From the NCBI RefSeq assembly GCF_000244955.1, contig NZ_CM001439.1:372001-436000 (forward strand): a stretch of 64,000 nucleotides of DNA. Reading direction: 5' to 3'. Positions 35,556-44,017 of the stretch are shown here, one piece after another. The stretch is from Saccharomonospora marina XMU15 (GTDB lineage Bacteria > Actinomycetota > Actinomycetes > Mycobacteriales > Pseudonocardiaceae). The notes below the pieces were generated by a model. That model had not been told where the DNA came from, did no database searches, and saw only the letters and a program-made list of their open reading frames with translations. Position 1 is the first letter of the stretch, and every line of letters starts with the position of its first letter. A program made the position numbers and the translations under genes.

Positions 35556-36604
35556 GCTCGTCGGTTCGGATCGGCAAGTACGACATCGGGCCCGAACACC
35601 CACCGTTCGTCGTCGCCGAGGTTTCCGGCAATCACAACGGCAGTCTCGACCGGGCGCTGGAGATCATCGACGCCGTAGCGGATTCGGGTGCGCACGCGGT
35701 GAAGCTGCAGACCTACCGGCCGGACACCATCACCGTCGACGTGGACGCACCTGCTTTCCGGCTCAGTGCCGACCACGAGCTGTGGGGCGGGCAGAACCTC
35801 TACCGCCTCTACGAGCAGGCGCACACCCCGTGGGAGTGGCACGAGCGGCTGTTCTCTCACGCCAGGCAGCGCGGGTTGGAGGTGTTCTCCAGCCCGTTCG
35901 ACCCGACGGCGGTGGAGCTGCTGGAGTCGCTGGACTCGCCCGCCTACAAGATCGCGTCGTCGGAACTCGTCGACCTGCCGTTGATCGAGCTGTGCGCGCG
36001 CACCGGCAAACCGCTGGTGCTGTCCACCGGTATGGCGACCGTTGCCGAGATCGACGCCGCGGTCCGCACCGCCCGCGCGGCGGGAAACGACCAGCTCGTC
36101 GTGTTGAGCTGCACCGCCAGTTACCCGGCGGCGCCGCAGGAGTCCAACCTGCGGGGCATACCGCTGCTGGCAGGGTTGACGGGCGGGGTGGTCGGGCTTT
36201 CCGACCACACGGCGGGCATCGGGGTCCCGGTCGGCGCCGTCGCGTTGGGGGCGTGCCTGATCGAGAAGCACGTGACCCTCTCCCGTGAGGACGGCGGGGT
36301 CGACTCGGCGTTCTCGCTGGAGCCCGCCGAACTGGGTGCGCTGGTCACCGAAACCCGGCGAGCCTGGCAGTCGCTCGGCGAGGCGACGCTGGGGCCCAAA
36401 CCCAGCGAACGGGAGGGCCTGCGGCTTCGCCGCTCGCTCTACGTCGTCGAGGACGTGCGGGCAGGCGATGCGGTGACCAGCCGGAACGTGCGCTCGATCC
36501 GGCCCGCAGGTGGACTGGCTCCCGTGGAGATCGACAAAGTGCTGGGCAGGACGTTTCGGTCCGACGCGGCCAAGGGGACCCCGTTGACCTGGGATCTGAT
36601 CTGA
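35552..36604 (+). CDS. pseI: Pseudaminic acid synthase (NeuB family)
   Basis: Condenses phosphoenolpyruvate with 2,4-diacetamido-2,4,6-trideoxy-L-altrose to give pseudaminic acid. The 350-residue protein has the NeuB barrel start VVAEVSGNHNGSLDRALEII, then KLQTYRPDTITVD, YKIASSELVDLPLI, LSTGMATVAEID and EKHVTLSREDGGVDSAFSLEP, and a C-terminal SAF (antifreeze-like) domain from about residue 290 with RRSLYVVEDVRAGD. The SGNHNG and DHELWGGQNLYRLYEQA segments fit PseI better than NeuB or LegI. GTG 35552 overlaps the pseH stop. Confidence 0.93.
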   Translation: MSSSVRIGKYDIGPEHPPFVVAEVSGNHNGSLDRALEIIDAVADSGAHAVKLQTYRPDTITVDVDAPAFRLSADHELWGGQNLYRLYEQAHTPWEWHERLFSHARQRGLEVFSSPFDPTAVELLESLDSPAYKIASSELVDLPLIELCARTGKPLVLSTGMATVAEIDAAVRTARAAGNDQLVVLSCTASYPAAPQESNLRGIPLLAGLTGGVVGLSDHTAGIGVPVGAVALGACLIEKHVTLSREDGGVDSAFSLEPAELGALVTETRRAWQSLGEATLGPKPSEREGLRLRRSLYVVEDVRAGDAVTSRNVRSIRPAGGLAPVEIDKVLGRTFRSDAAKGTPLTWDLI

Positions 36605-36619
36605 CCCGAGGCCGCCCGC

Positions 36620-37756
36620 TCAGTAGCCGAAGAACGAGCGCACGGCGTCGACGACGCGGTCGGCTTCGGCATCGGTCAGCTCGGGAAACAGCGGCAGTGA
36701 CAGTTGCTGGGCGTAGAAACGTTCGGCGTTCGGGCACAGCCCGCGCCGGTATCCCAGGTCCTCGAACACCGGGTGCCAGTACACCGGGATGTAGTTGACC
36801 TGCACGCCGATTCCCAGCGCCCGCAGGTGGTCGTACAACGGTCCGCGCTGCCCGTCGAGCACCCGCAACGCGTACAGGTGCCACATCACGTCGGCGCCCT
36901 CGCGGGTCACCGGGGTCCGCACCTCGGCGACGTCGGCCAGCCCCTTGTCGTAGCGGGCGTGCAGCTGCTCCCTGCGCCGCTTGAAGGCCGCCAGCTTGCG
37001 TAGCTGGGCGCTGCCCAGCGCGCAGAGCACGTCGGGCAGGCGGTAGTTCAGGCCGAAGGCGTGCACTTCCTGATGCCAGCCACCTTCGTCGGGGTAGCGC
37101 TGATCCGTGCGGTCGCGCACCAGCCCGTGGTTTCGGAACTGCCGCGCGCGCCGCAGCAGGTCGGCCGAGCGCGTCACCACCGCGCCACCCTCCGCGGTGG
37201 TCAGGTTCTTGGTCGCGAAGAACGAGAACGTCGTCAGGTCCGCGAGTGATCCCACCGGCCTTCCTCGCCACGACCCGCCGATCGAGTGCGCGGCGTCTTC
37301 CAGCAACAGCGCGCCCGATGACCCCGCGACGGTTCGCAGCTCGTCGAGTTCGGCGGGGTGTCCGGCGTAGTCGACGGCCGCGACGACCCTGGTGCGTTCG
37401 GTGACGGCGGCCCGCGCCGCGGCGGGGTCGAGGTTGCCCGTTTCCGGCTCGACGTCGGCGAAGACCACTTTCGCGCCGAGCAGCGCCGCGGTCGACGCGG
37501 TGGCCACGAACGTCATCGGGCTGGTCACCACCTCGTCGCCCGCGCCGATCCCGGCCGCGGCGTAGGCGACGTGCAGCGCGGCGGTGCCGGAGGTGACGGC
37601 TACCGCGCCACCGCCCTCGGTGAGCTCTTCGAGGTCCGCCTCGAACCGCGACACGGCCGGTCCGGTGGTGAGCCAGTCGCCGCGCAACACCTCGGTTACC
37701 GCGGCGATGTCCTCCTCGTTGATCGACTGCCGGCCGTAGGGCAGGAAATCACCCAT
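36620..37756 (-). CDS. pseC: UDP-4-amino-4,6-dideoxy-N-acetyl-L-altrosamine transaminase
   Basis: PLP aminotransferase of the DegT/DnrJ/EryC1 family, step 2 of the pathway. The 378-residue protein starts LPYGRQSINEEDIAAV, a signature of PseC, with VTSGTAALHVAYAAAG, SPMTFVATASTAAL, EDAAHSIGGSWRGRPVGS and the Schiff-base Lys183 in FFATKNLTTAEGG. The C-terminal part has HLYALRV and QVNYIPVYWHPVFEDLGY. It overlaps pseB by 8 bp and is the second gene of the leftward pseB-pseC operon. Confidence 0.93.
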   Translation of the reverse strand: MGDFLPYGRQSINEEDIAAVTEVLRGDWLTTGPAVSRFEADLEELTEGGGAVAVTSGTAALHVAYAAAGIGAGDEVVTSPMTFVATASTAALLGAKVVFADVEPETGNLDPAAARAAVTERTRVVAAVDYAGHPAELDELRTVAGSSGALLLEDAAHSIGGSWRGRPVGSLADLTTFSFFATKNLTTAEGGAVVTRSADLLRRARQFRNHGLVRDRTDQRYPDEGGWHQEVHAFGLNYRLPDVLCALGSAQLRKLAAFKRRREQLHARYDKGLADVAEVRTPVTREGADVMWHLYALRVLDGQRGPLYDHLRALGIGVQVNYIPVYWHPVFEDLGYRRGLCPNAERFYAQQLSLPLFPELTDAEADRVVDAVRSFFGY

Positions 37757-38732
37757 GGTTGGCGATCAGCTCCCGTAGCTGGTCGGTGTCCAGCCACAGA
37801 TCGTTGCTGTCGGAGCGGTAGGCGAAACCGTCCGGCACCGGTGTGCCGCCTTCCGGCGGCTCGTAACCCCAGCCCGCGATGTGCGGCTGCACCACGTACC
37901 GGTCGGTGAGCCGCAGGGTGCGGCGCGCGTCGTCGACGGCGATCATCTCCTCGTGCAGCTTCTCGCCGGGCCGGATGCCGACCTCGTGCATCGGACTGCC
38001 GGGCGCGATCGCCTGTGCCAGGTCCACGATCCGCATGCTGGGGATGCGAGGAACGAACAGTTCGCCGCCGTGCATCATCTCGAAGGAATCCACCACGAAC
38101 TTCACAGCCTGCGGCAACGTGATCCAGAAGCGGGTCATTTCCTTGTGCGTGATGGGAAGCGACTCACCGCGCTCGGCCAGCGAGCGGAAGAACGGGATCA
38201 CGCTGCCGCGTGAGGCCATCACGTTGCCGTAGCGCACGACGGAGAACCGTGTCGGATGGGTGGCCGCGTAGTGGTTGGCACTGATGAACATGCGGTCGGC
38301 GCACAGCTTGGTGGCGCCGTAGAGGTTGATCGGGCTGGACGCCTTGTCGGTGGAGAGCGCCACGACCTTGCGCACGCCGGTGTCGATGGCGGCCTCGATG
38401 ACGTTCTGCGAACCGAACACGTTGGTCTGCACGAACTCGAACGGGTTGTACTCACCGGTGTCCACCTGCTTGAGCGCGGCGGCGTGCACGACGTAGTCGA
38501 CGCCGTGCATCGCGCGCTCCAGCCGCCTGCGGTCGCGCACGTCGCCGATGAACCAGCGCAGCCTGGGGTCGTCGGCGAAGTGCCTGCGGACCTCGTACTG
38601 CTTGAGTTCGTCGCGGGAGAGCACCACGAGCCGCCTCGGGTCCAGCTCCTGTAGTGCGTGCTGGATGAACGCCTTGCCGAAGGAGCCCGTGCCCCCGGTG
38701 AGCAGGATGCTCGACCCGCCGAGCTCGCTCAT
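37749..38732 (-). CDS. pseB: UDP-GlcNAc 4,6-dehydratase (inverting), PseB
   Basis: First step of pseudaminic acid synthesis: 4,6-dehydration with C5 inversion of UDP-GlcNAc. The 327-residue SDR has the NADP motif TGGTGSFGK (residues 12-20), the catalytic STDKASSPINLYGATK with Asp129, Lys130, Tyr138 and Lys142 in the positions known from H. pylori FlaA1, and MTRFWITLPQAV and GEKLHEEMI in the C-terminal half. GGAGG lies 6 nt before ATG 38732. It diverges from pseF across 48 bp, so both arms of the pathway could share a control region. Confidence 0.95.
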   Translation of the reverse strand: MSELGGSSILLTGGTGSFGKAFIQHALQELDPRRLVVLSRDELKQYEVRRHFADDPRLRWFIGDVRDRRRLERAMHGVDYVVHAAALKQVDTGEYNPFEFVQTNVFGSQNVIEAAIDTGVRKVVALSTDKASSPINLYGATKLCADRMFISANHYAATHPTRFSVVRYGNVMASRGSVIPFFRSLAERGESLPITHKEMTRFWITLPQAVKFVVDSFEMMHGGELFVPRIPSMRIVDLAQAIAPGSPMHEVGIRPGEKLHEEMIAVDDARRTLRLTDRYVVQPHIAGWGYEPPEGGTPVPDGFAYRSDSNDLWLDTDQLRELIANHG

Positions 38733-38780
38733 CGATAACCTCCGCGTTTCATCGATGTTGACACCGGCCATGATGTCACC
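38733..38780. promoter_or_regulatory. 48-bp divergent control region of the Pse island
   Basis: Lies between the pseB (leftward) and pseF (rightward) starts. It holds the pseB Shine-Dalgarno sequence and a + strand TTGACA at 38758-38763, but no -10 element at the right distance is visible. No palindrome longer than six bases was noticed. Confidence 0.4.
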
Positions 38781-39512
38781 ATGCGCGGCAGCCCCACCGT
38801 GAACGTCGTCATTCAGGCGAGAAGCTCCTCCACCCGGCTGCCCGGCAAGGTGCTGCGTCGCCTCGGTGACCGCAGTGTCCTCGGCTGGGTGGTGCGGGCC
38901 GCCCGAGCGGCCGAAGGCGTGGCCGCTGTCGTGGTGGCCACCTCGCAGGACCCGGAGGACGACGCGGTCGCCGAAGAGGCACGGCGGCACGGTGCCCGCG
39001 TGGTGCGCGGGCCGCTCGACGATGTGCTCGCCAGGTTCCTGCTGGCCTGCGACCGGTACCCGGCCGACGCGGTCGTGCGCCTCACCGCCGACTGCCCGCT
39101 GCTCGACCCCGCATTGCTGACCCAGCTCGTCGCACTGTGGCGGTCGCAGCCTGACCTGGATTACGTGAGCACCACCCTGGTCCGCACGTTGCCGAGGGGG
39201 TTCGACGCCGAACTGGTGCGGGTGCCGGTGCTGCGGGACCAGGCGCGGCAGCCGTCCGGCCCGCACCGCGAGCATGTCACCTGCGGTGTGTACGCCGACC
39301 CGCAGCGCTACGCCTGCGCCGGCCTTGTCGTGGCGCCAGGCGCCGACGACCTGCGGGTCACGCTGGACACCGAGGAGGACTGGGCGTTGCTGGAGGCACT
39401 GGTAGCGGAGTTGGGCGGGCGTCCAGCGGGCTGGCGTGCGGTCGTGAGCGTGTTGCGCGAGCGAACCGACCTGGCCGCCCTCAACGCGAACGTGCGGCAG
39501 AAGGCGGTGTGA
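38781..39512 (+). CDS. pseF: CMP-pseudaminic acid cytidylyltransferase (SpsF/PseF type)
   Basis: A 243-residue nucleotidyltransferase that activates pseudaminic acid with CTP. The N-terminal motif is VVIQARSSSTRLPGKVLRRLG, then VVVATSQDPEDDAVAE, the acidic RLTADCPLLDP (metal and nucleotide site) and RVTLDTEEDWALL. This is the SpsF-like cytidylyltransferase form also used in Gram-positive Pse clusters. ATG 38781 is taken; GTG 38799 would start right at VNVVIQAR and fits the family N-terminus equally well. It overlaps pseG by 4 bp. Confidence 0.85.
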   Translation: MRGSPTVNVVIQARSSSTRLPGKVLRRLGDRSVLGWVVRAARAAEGVAAVVVATSQDPEDDAVAEEARRHGARVVRGPLDDVLARFLLACDRYPADAVVRLTADCPLLDPALLTQLVALWRSQPDLDYVSTTLVRTLPRGFDAELVRVPVLRDQARQPSGPHREHVTCGVYADPQRYACAGLVVAPGADDLRVTLDTEEDWALLEALVAELGGRPAGWRAVVSVLRERTDLAALNANVRQKAV

Positions 39513-40492
39513 GCCCGGGAATGAGGCTGCTGCTGCGGGCCGACGCATCGCCGTCCGTAGGTGCCGGGCACCTGGCGAGGATGGTCGCGCTCGCCGAGGA
39601 GGCCGACTCGCGAGGCTGGCAGGTGGCGTTCTCCGGGCGGATCGAGGGCGCGGGCTGGTTACGCTCGCGCCTCGAGGAACTGGCGGCGACGTGGCTGGCG
39701 CCGCAGCCCGCGCTTGCCGAGAGCAGCGGATTCGACGCGGTCGTCGTCGATCACTACGGCCTTGGTGAGGTGTCCGATCGGGTGAACTACGGTGGTGCCC
39801 TGCTGGTTTCCTTCGAGGACGGCGCGTTCGGAAGGCGGCGTGCCGACATCGTCGTGGACTGCGGGTTCGAACCGACGCCACGACCGGACGACGGATCACC
39901 GACGGTGCTCACCGGGGTGGAATACGCGCCGCTGCGAAGGGCGGTGCTCGAAGCGAGGAGGCGCCGGGTGGCAGTCGAGGCGCGATCGGGCACGACCCAC
40001 GTGCTCGTGGTGCTCGGCGGTGGGTCAGCGCCTGCCGACACCGTCACGACGCTGCTGCGCGCGCTGCGCGACACCGGCTTCCCGTGCACCGTGGACGCGG
40101 TGGTCGCGGGTGAACCCGCAGTGCCCGCGGTGGCGCGGGGGCAGCGATTCCGCGCCGTGGCACCCGGTCCCGACCTGCCCGATCGGCTCGCGGGGACCGA
40201 TCTCGCCGTGAGCGCCGCAGGCGTCACGCTGCTGGAACTGTGCTGCATCGGCGTGCCCTCCGCGCTGGTGCGGCTTGTGGACAACCAGGCGGTGGGCTAT
40301 CGCGCGGCCGTCGAACGCGGCCTGGCGGCAGGCCTCGGCTCCGCCGAGGACCTCACGGGTGCGCGTGACGTGCTTGCGCGGCTGCTCGCCGACCGGGGCG
40401 CCCGTGAGTCGATGGCAGCGGCCGCCGCGGCCGCGGTCGACGGCAAGGGAGCGGCCAGGGTGCTGGACGCGGTCGCGGGAGCGATGCGGTGA
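39509..40492 (+). CDS. pseG: UDP-2,4-diacetamido-2,4,6-trideoxy-L-altrose hydrolase (PseG)
   Basis: Removes UDP from the fourth pathway intermediate. The 327-residue GT-B-like protein opens MRLLLRADASPSVGAGHLARM with the catalytic-type His in GxGH, and continues with VVVDHYGLGE, VVLGGGSAPADT and SAAGVTLLELCCIGVPSAL, all PseG hallmarks. If translation begins at ATG 39521 instead of GTG 39509, the catalytic His is residue 17 as in the C. jejuni enzyme. It overlaps pseF (GTGA) and the following GT-C gene (GTGA), making pseF-pseG-GT-C one operon. Confidence 0.9.
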   Translation: MSPGMRLLLRADASPSVGAGHLARMVALAEEADSRGWQVAFSGRIEGAGWLRSRLEELAATWLAPQPALAESSGFDAVVVDHYGLGEVSDRVNYGGALLVSFEDGAFGRRRADIVVDCGFEPTPRPDDGSPTVLTGVEYAPLRRAVLEARRRRVAVEARSGTTHVLVVLGGGSAPADTVTTLLRALRDTGFPCTVDAVVAGEPAVPAVARGQRFRAVAPGPDLPDRLAGTDLAVSAAGVTLLELCCIGVPSALVRLVDNQAVGYRAAVERGLAAGLGSAEDLTGARDVLARLLADRGARESMAAAAAAAVDGKGAARVLDAVAGAMR

Positions 40493-42012
40493 CCGGCGGC
40501 AGGGTTCGCCTCGCAGCCGTGGTGGCCGCGCTCGGGGTCGTTTTCGCCTTCGGTACCTGGGCGGCGTGGGACTTCGTCATCGACGACGCCTTCATCACCT
40601 TCCGCTACAGCGCCAATCTCGCGGACGGCCACGGCCCGGTGTGGAACGTCGGGCAGGACCCGGTCGAGGGCTTCACCAACTTCGGCTGGATGCTGTGGCT
40701 CTCGGCGTACGCGGCGATGGGCCTCGACCTCGTGGTCGTGGCGAAGCTGACCTCGGTGTTGCTGGGTATCGGCGTGCTGCTGATGCTGTTGCACCACGCT
40801 CGCCGCTCGAGCGGGCTGGTGGCCGCGGTCGTGGCGGGCGCGTGCTTCGCGGTGTTCCTGCCGACCTACTTCCACCTCGGGTCGGGTCTGGAGACCATGG
40901 CGTTCGCGGCCGTGGTGCTGCGTGCCACGATCGTCGGCCTCGACGTGCTGGCAGGGCGTGAGGTGCGGCCGTGGGAACCGCCGCTGCTGTTGCTGGTGGC
41001 CGGTTTGCTGCGGCCGGAAGGCGTGCTTGCCGTGCTGCCCGCGTTCGCGGTGTGGCTGTGGCAGCGACGTCGAAGCCGGGAGGCGCTGCTTTGGACATCG
41101 CTGGCAGCCGCCGTGGGGTTGGCATACTTCGGCTGGCGGTGGTCCTTCTACGGTCAGCTGCTGCCCAACACCTTCTACATCAAGTTCGGGAACCTGGACT
41201 CCGGTTCGCGGTGGCTGGAACTTACCGCCGCGATGCTCGGTCCGCTGGCGTTGCTGACCGCAGTGCTGCTGTGGCGGCGGCCGACCAGAGCGGCGGGCGC
41301 ACTGCTACTCGGCGTCGTCGCCGCGACGTATGCGACCTACGCGGTCTCGGGGCCGACGATGGACTACGTCCACCGGTTCGCCTTCCACGCCTTCCCCGTG
41401 CTGTGCCTCGGTGCGGGGCTGGCCGTGGGATCGCTCGGCCGTCGCTGGGCGTACCCGGTGGCGGGCGTCGGCATCGTGGTGTGGACCGCGCTGGCCGGGG
41501 TGGTCCCGAGGGACCTGCCGACCATCGTCAACTACGGCGAGGACCTGCGCCGCGCCCACGTGGCGATCGGCCAGGGGCTGGCGCGCGCCGACGTACCGCG
41601 GGCCGAGCGTACGCTCGCCGTGAGCGACGCCGGTGCCATCCCGTACTACAGCGGGTGGGATTCCATCGACTACATCGGGCTCAACGACGAGGCGATCGCG
41701 CGCGGCGGCGACCGCACCTCCATCGTGCGCCGGGCGCACCCCACGGTGATCGTGGTGACCTCGACCTCACCGGTGCTGCCCGACACCGCCTACGGTCTGC
41801 GGGTCAGCGAGGCCACCACCGGATACCTGCACGTCGCGCAACTCAAGATGCGTGACGGCTACTGGCAGAACGTTTTCGTGGTGCCGCAGTGGGCAACCCA
41901 GGTCGCCTCGGCGGTGTCGCACAGCGGCGAGGAGGCGATGCGTGGCCACGACCCCGGCCGTTACGACAAGACTCTCGGCCGGTGGTTCGACCGGCTGCGC
42001 GGCCGGACCTGA
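40489..42012 (+). CDS. GT-C membrane glycosyltransferase of the Pse operon
   Basis: A 507-residue polytopic protein with about eleven membrane segments. The first loop holds FVIDDAFITFRYSANLA (Asp32-Asp33) and GPVWNVGQDPVEGFTNFGW, the AftB-like pattern shared with the GT-C gene at 8158. The C-terminal soluble part contains AVSDAGAIPYYSGWDSIDYIGL. It overlaps pseG by GTGA, so it belongs to the Pse operon. It could build the polymer on which Pse is placed or modify an arabinan; GT-C enzymes use polyprenyl-phosphate sugars rather than CMP sugars, so it is unlikely to transfer Pse itself. Confidence 0.72.
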   Translation: MTGGRVRLAAVVAALGVVFAFGTWAAWDFVIDDAFITFRYSANLADGHGPVWNVGQDPVEGFTNFGWMLWLSAYAAMGLDLVVVAKLTSVLLGIGVLLMLLHHARRSSGLVAAVVAGACFAVFLPTYFHLGSGLETMAFAAVVLRATIVGLDVLAGREVRPWEPPLLLLVAGLLRPEGVLAVLPAFAVWLWQRRRSREALLWTSLAAAVGLAYFGWRWSFYGQLLPNTFYIKFGNLDSGSRWLELTAAMLGPLALLTAVLLWRRPTRAAGALLLGVVAATYATYAVSGPTMDYVHRFAFHAFPVLCLGAGLAVGSLGRRWAYPVAGVGIVVWTALAGVVPRDLPTIVNYGEDLRRAHVAIGQGLARADVPRAERTLAVSDAGAIPYYSGWDSIDYIGLNDEAIARGGDRTSIVRRAHPTVIVVTSTSPVLPDTAYGLRVSEATTGYLHVAQLKMRDGYWQNVFVVPQWATQVASAVSHSGEEAMRGHDPGRYDKTLGRWFDRLRGRT

Positions 42013-42040
42013 CAGGCCCGGCCCCGCAGTCGGTCCCGGA

Positions 42041-42637
42041 TCACAGGTACTGGCCGGTGTTGCCGATGCCGTGTCCGTGCTGATCGCCCGCTCCGCCCGG
42101 GCCGGGCACACCGGCACCCGGGGGAAGGCCGCGGCGCATGTGTTCCAACTGCACCCGGGCAGCCATCTGCTGGGCGAACAGCGCCGTCTGGATTCCGTGG
42201 AACAACCCCTCCAGCCAGCCGACGAGTTGTGCCTGCGCGATCCGCAACTCTGCGTCGGAGGGAATGCTGTCGGCGGTGAACGGCGCGACCAGCCGTTCCA
42301 ACTCGTCCTGCAACTCCGGCGCGAGCGCCTCCTCGAGTTCCTTCATCGAGGTCGAGTGGATCTCACGTAGCCTGCTGCGGCTCGCGTCGTCGAGCGGGGC
42401 AGCGCGCACTTCCTCGAGCAACTGCTTGATCATCGTGCCGATGCGCATGACCTTGGCGGGCTCTTCCACCATGTCGCCGACCGACTCGGTCTTGTCTGTT
42501 TCCCCGCCGGGGCCGATCCGTGCCGCTCCCACCGGCGAACCGTCAGGACCGACGACAACCACGTGTTGTGACTGGTCGGCATCAGTTCCTTCGTTCGGTT
42601 TCGGATTGGGAGAATTCGGCTGGGTCATATGCTCCAT
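42041..42637 (-). CDS. bpa: Bacterial proteasome activator Bpa/PafE family
   Basis: ATP-independent ring activator that opens the 20S proteasome gate. The 198-residue protein has a disordered Pro/Gly-rich N-terminus (to about 55), a four-helix domain (KVMRIGTMIKQLLEEVRAAPLD to ALFAQQMAARVQLEHM) and a Gly-rich tail ending in GQYL, the proteasome-docking tail of Bpa. ATG 42637 or ATG 42628 (MTQPN) may be used. In mycobacteria the orthologue (Rv3780) also sits next to wzt and the desulfurase-like gene. It is divergent from that gene here. Confidence 0.93.
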   Translation of the reverse strand: MEHMTQPNSPNPKPNEGTDADQSQHVVVVGPDGSPVGAARIGPGGETDKTESVGDMVEEPAKVMRIGTMIKQLLEEVRAAPLDDASRSRLREIHSTSMKELEEALAPELQDELERLVAPFTADSIPSDAELRIAQAQLVGWLEGLFHGIQTALFAQQMAARVQLEHMRRGLPPGAGVPGPGGAGDQHGHGIGNTGQYL

Positions 42638-42797
42638 CCTGGCCTACGTCGGGACGTCACCGCGATCGTCACCGGGGACGATGTAGCGGTCTTCGAGACG
42701 GTCGCGTTGACGCCTGATTCGAACCCAGGGTAGCCGGAATCCATGTCCGACTTGTTCACCAGGCCAACCCCGGACGCACAGCGAAACTACCCCTCCG

Positions 42798-42803
42798 TAC
42801 GGT
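42798..42803 (+). promoter_or_regulatory. -10 hexamer TACGGT upstream of the desulfurase-like gene
   Basis: TACGGT stands 7 nt before ATG 42811 with no Shine-Dalgarno sequence; it favours ATG 42811 over the in-frame GTG at 42802, which it would overlap. Confidence 0.45.
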
Positions 42804-42810
42804 GTCCTGC

Positions 42811-44010
42811 ATGGCGTTCGACGTCGCTCGGATACGTGGGTTGTTTCCTGCATTGGGTGACGGCTGGATTCATTTCGACGGCGCGGCCGGAATGCTGGTG
42901 CCCGAACAGGTCGCCTCCGCGGTTTCGACGGCGATGCGGGCACCGGTTTCCGGGCCCGGTGGAGCGTTCCCGGCCTCGCAGCGCGCCGAAAGCATCGTGG
43001 CCGCCGCCCGCCGTGCCGTGGCCGACCTCGTCGGCGGCGAGCCGGATGCCGTCGTACTCGGCCCCAGCGCGTCGGTGCTGCTCGGCAGGCTGGTCGATGT
43101 GCTTTCCGGCAGCTGGACGCTCGGCGACGAGGTCGTGGTCTCCCGGCTCGACGAGCAGGCGAACATCGCACCGTGGGTGCGGTCGGCGAAGCGGGTCGGC
43201 GCGGGTGTTCGCTGGGGTGAGATCGACATAGAGACGTGCGAGCTGCCTGCCTGGCAGTACGAGAGCCTTGTCGGCCCGAGAACCAAGGCGGTGTCCGTCA
43301 CCTACGCCTCCGGTTCGGTGGGGACGAGGCCGGACGTGCCGACGGTGGTGGAGATCGCCAAGCGGGTCGGCGCCACAGTCGTCGTCGACGCGACGTACGC
43401 GGCGCCGTTCCTGCCGCTGGACCTCAACGCGATCGGTGCCGACGCACTCGTGGTGTCCGCGCAGGCCTGGGGTGGGCCTGCGGTCGGCGCGCTGGTATTC
43501 CGTGACCAGCAACTGCTGGAAAGCCTGCCGTCGGTCTCGCTCGACCCGAACGCGAGGGGTGCGGCGCGGCTGGAACTGGGTCCGCACGCGTATCCGCTGC
43601 TGGCGGGCCTGGTCGCCTCGATCGACTACCTCGCAGGCCTCGACGACGCCGCCACCGGATCCCGCAGGGAACGCCTGCTCACCTCGCTGGGCTCGGCGAA
43701 GTCCTACCATGCCGGGCTGCTGGCTCAGTTGTCCACCGAGTTGCGCTCGATGCGGCACGTCATGGTGATCGGGGACGCGATGCGCCGGATTCCCGCGCTC
43801 GCCTTCACCGTCGCCGACCGGAAGGCAGCCGAGGTCGCCGAGTATCTCGGTGAGCAGGGCCTGTGTGTCTTCGCCGACGAGGGGACCAGCGGGGTGTTCG
43901 CCTCACTCGGCGTCGGCGAGGTCGGCGGCGCGTTGCGGATCGGGCTGGCGCACTACTCGAACGTCTTCGAGATCAACCAGCTGGTTCGGGTGCTCGAAGA
44001 CCTGGGCTGA
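42811..44010 (+). CDS. Cysteine desulfurase-like protein lacking the PLP lysine
   Basis: A 399-residue fold-type I aminotransferase class V protein. Its overall order (GWIHFDGAAGMLVPEQV, VVVSRLDEQANIAPW, VTYASGSVGTRPDV, VVVDATYAAPFLPLD) follows the SufS/CsdA family. At the Schiff-base site, where active enzymes have SxHK, this protein reads VVSAQAWGGPAVGALVF, with Ala219 (codon 43465-43467) at the Lys position and Gln at the His. No RxGxHC active cysteine is seen near the C-terminus. It is therefore probably not a normal PLP desulfurase. The mycobacterial neighbour Rv3778c is the positional equivalent. Function unknown. Confidence 0.8.
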   Translation: MAFDVARIRGLFPALGDGWIHFDGAAGMLVPEQVASAVSTAMRAPVSGPGGAFPASQRAESIVAAARRAVADLVGGEPDAVVLGPSASVLLGRLVDVLSGSWTLGDEVVVSRLDEQANIAPWVRSAKRVGAGVRWGEIDIETCELPAWQYESLVGPRTKAVSVTYASGSVGTRPDVPTVVEIAKRVGATVVVDATYAAPFLPLDLNAIGADALVVSAQAWGGPAVGALVFRDQQLLESLPSVSLDPNARGAARLELGPHAYPLLAGLVASIDYLAGLDDAATGSRRERLLTSLGSAKSYHAGLLAQLSTELRSMRHVMVIGDAMRRIPALAFTVADRKAAEVAEYLGEQGLCVFADEGTSGVFASLGVGEVGGALRIGLAHYSNVFEINQLVRVLEDLG

Positions 44011-44017
44011 TCGCCGC

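Noticed and set aside
35552-36604. NeuB sialic acid or legionaminic acid synthase
   Set aside because: PseB (inverting dehydratase) and PseG are present, while NeuC/LegG epimerase-hydrolase genes are absent, so the L-altro pathway to pseudaminic acid is the consistent reading.
36620-37756. Aminotransferase as an ArnB or perosamine synthase rather than PseC
   Set aside because: The start LPYGRQSINEEDI and the position overlapping pseB, with PseH, PseG and PseI present, favour PseC.
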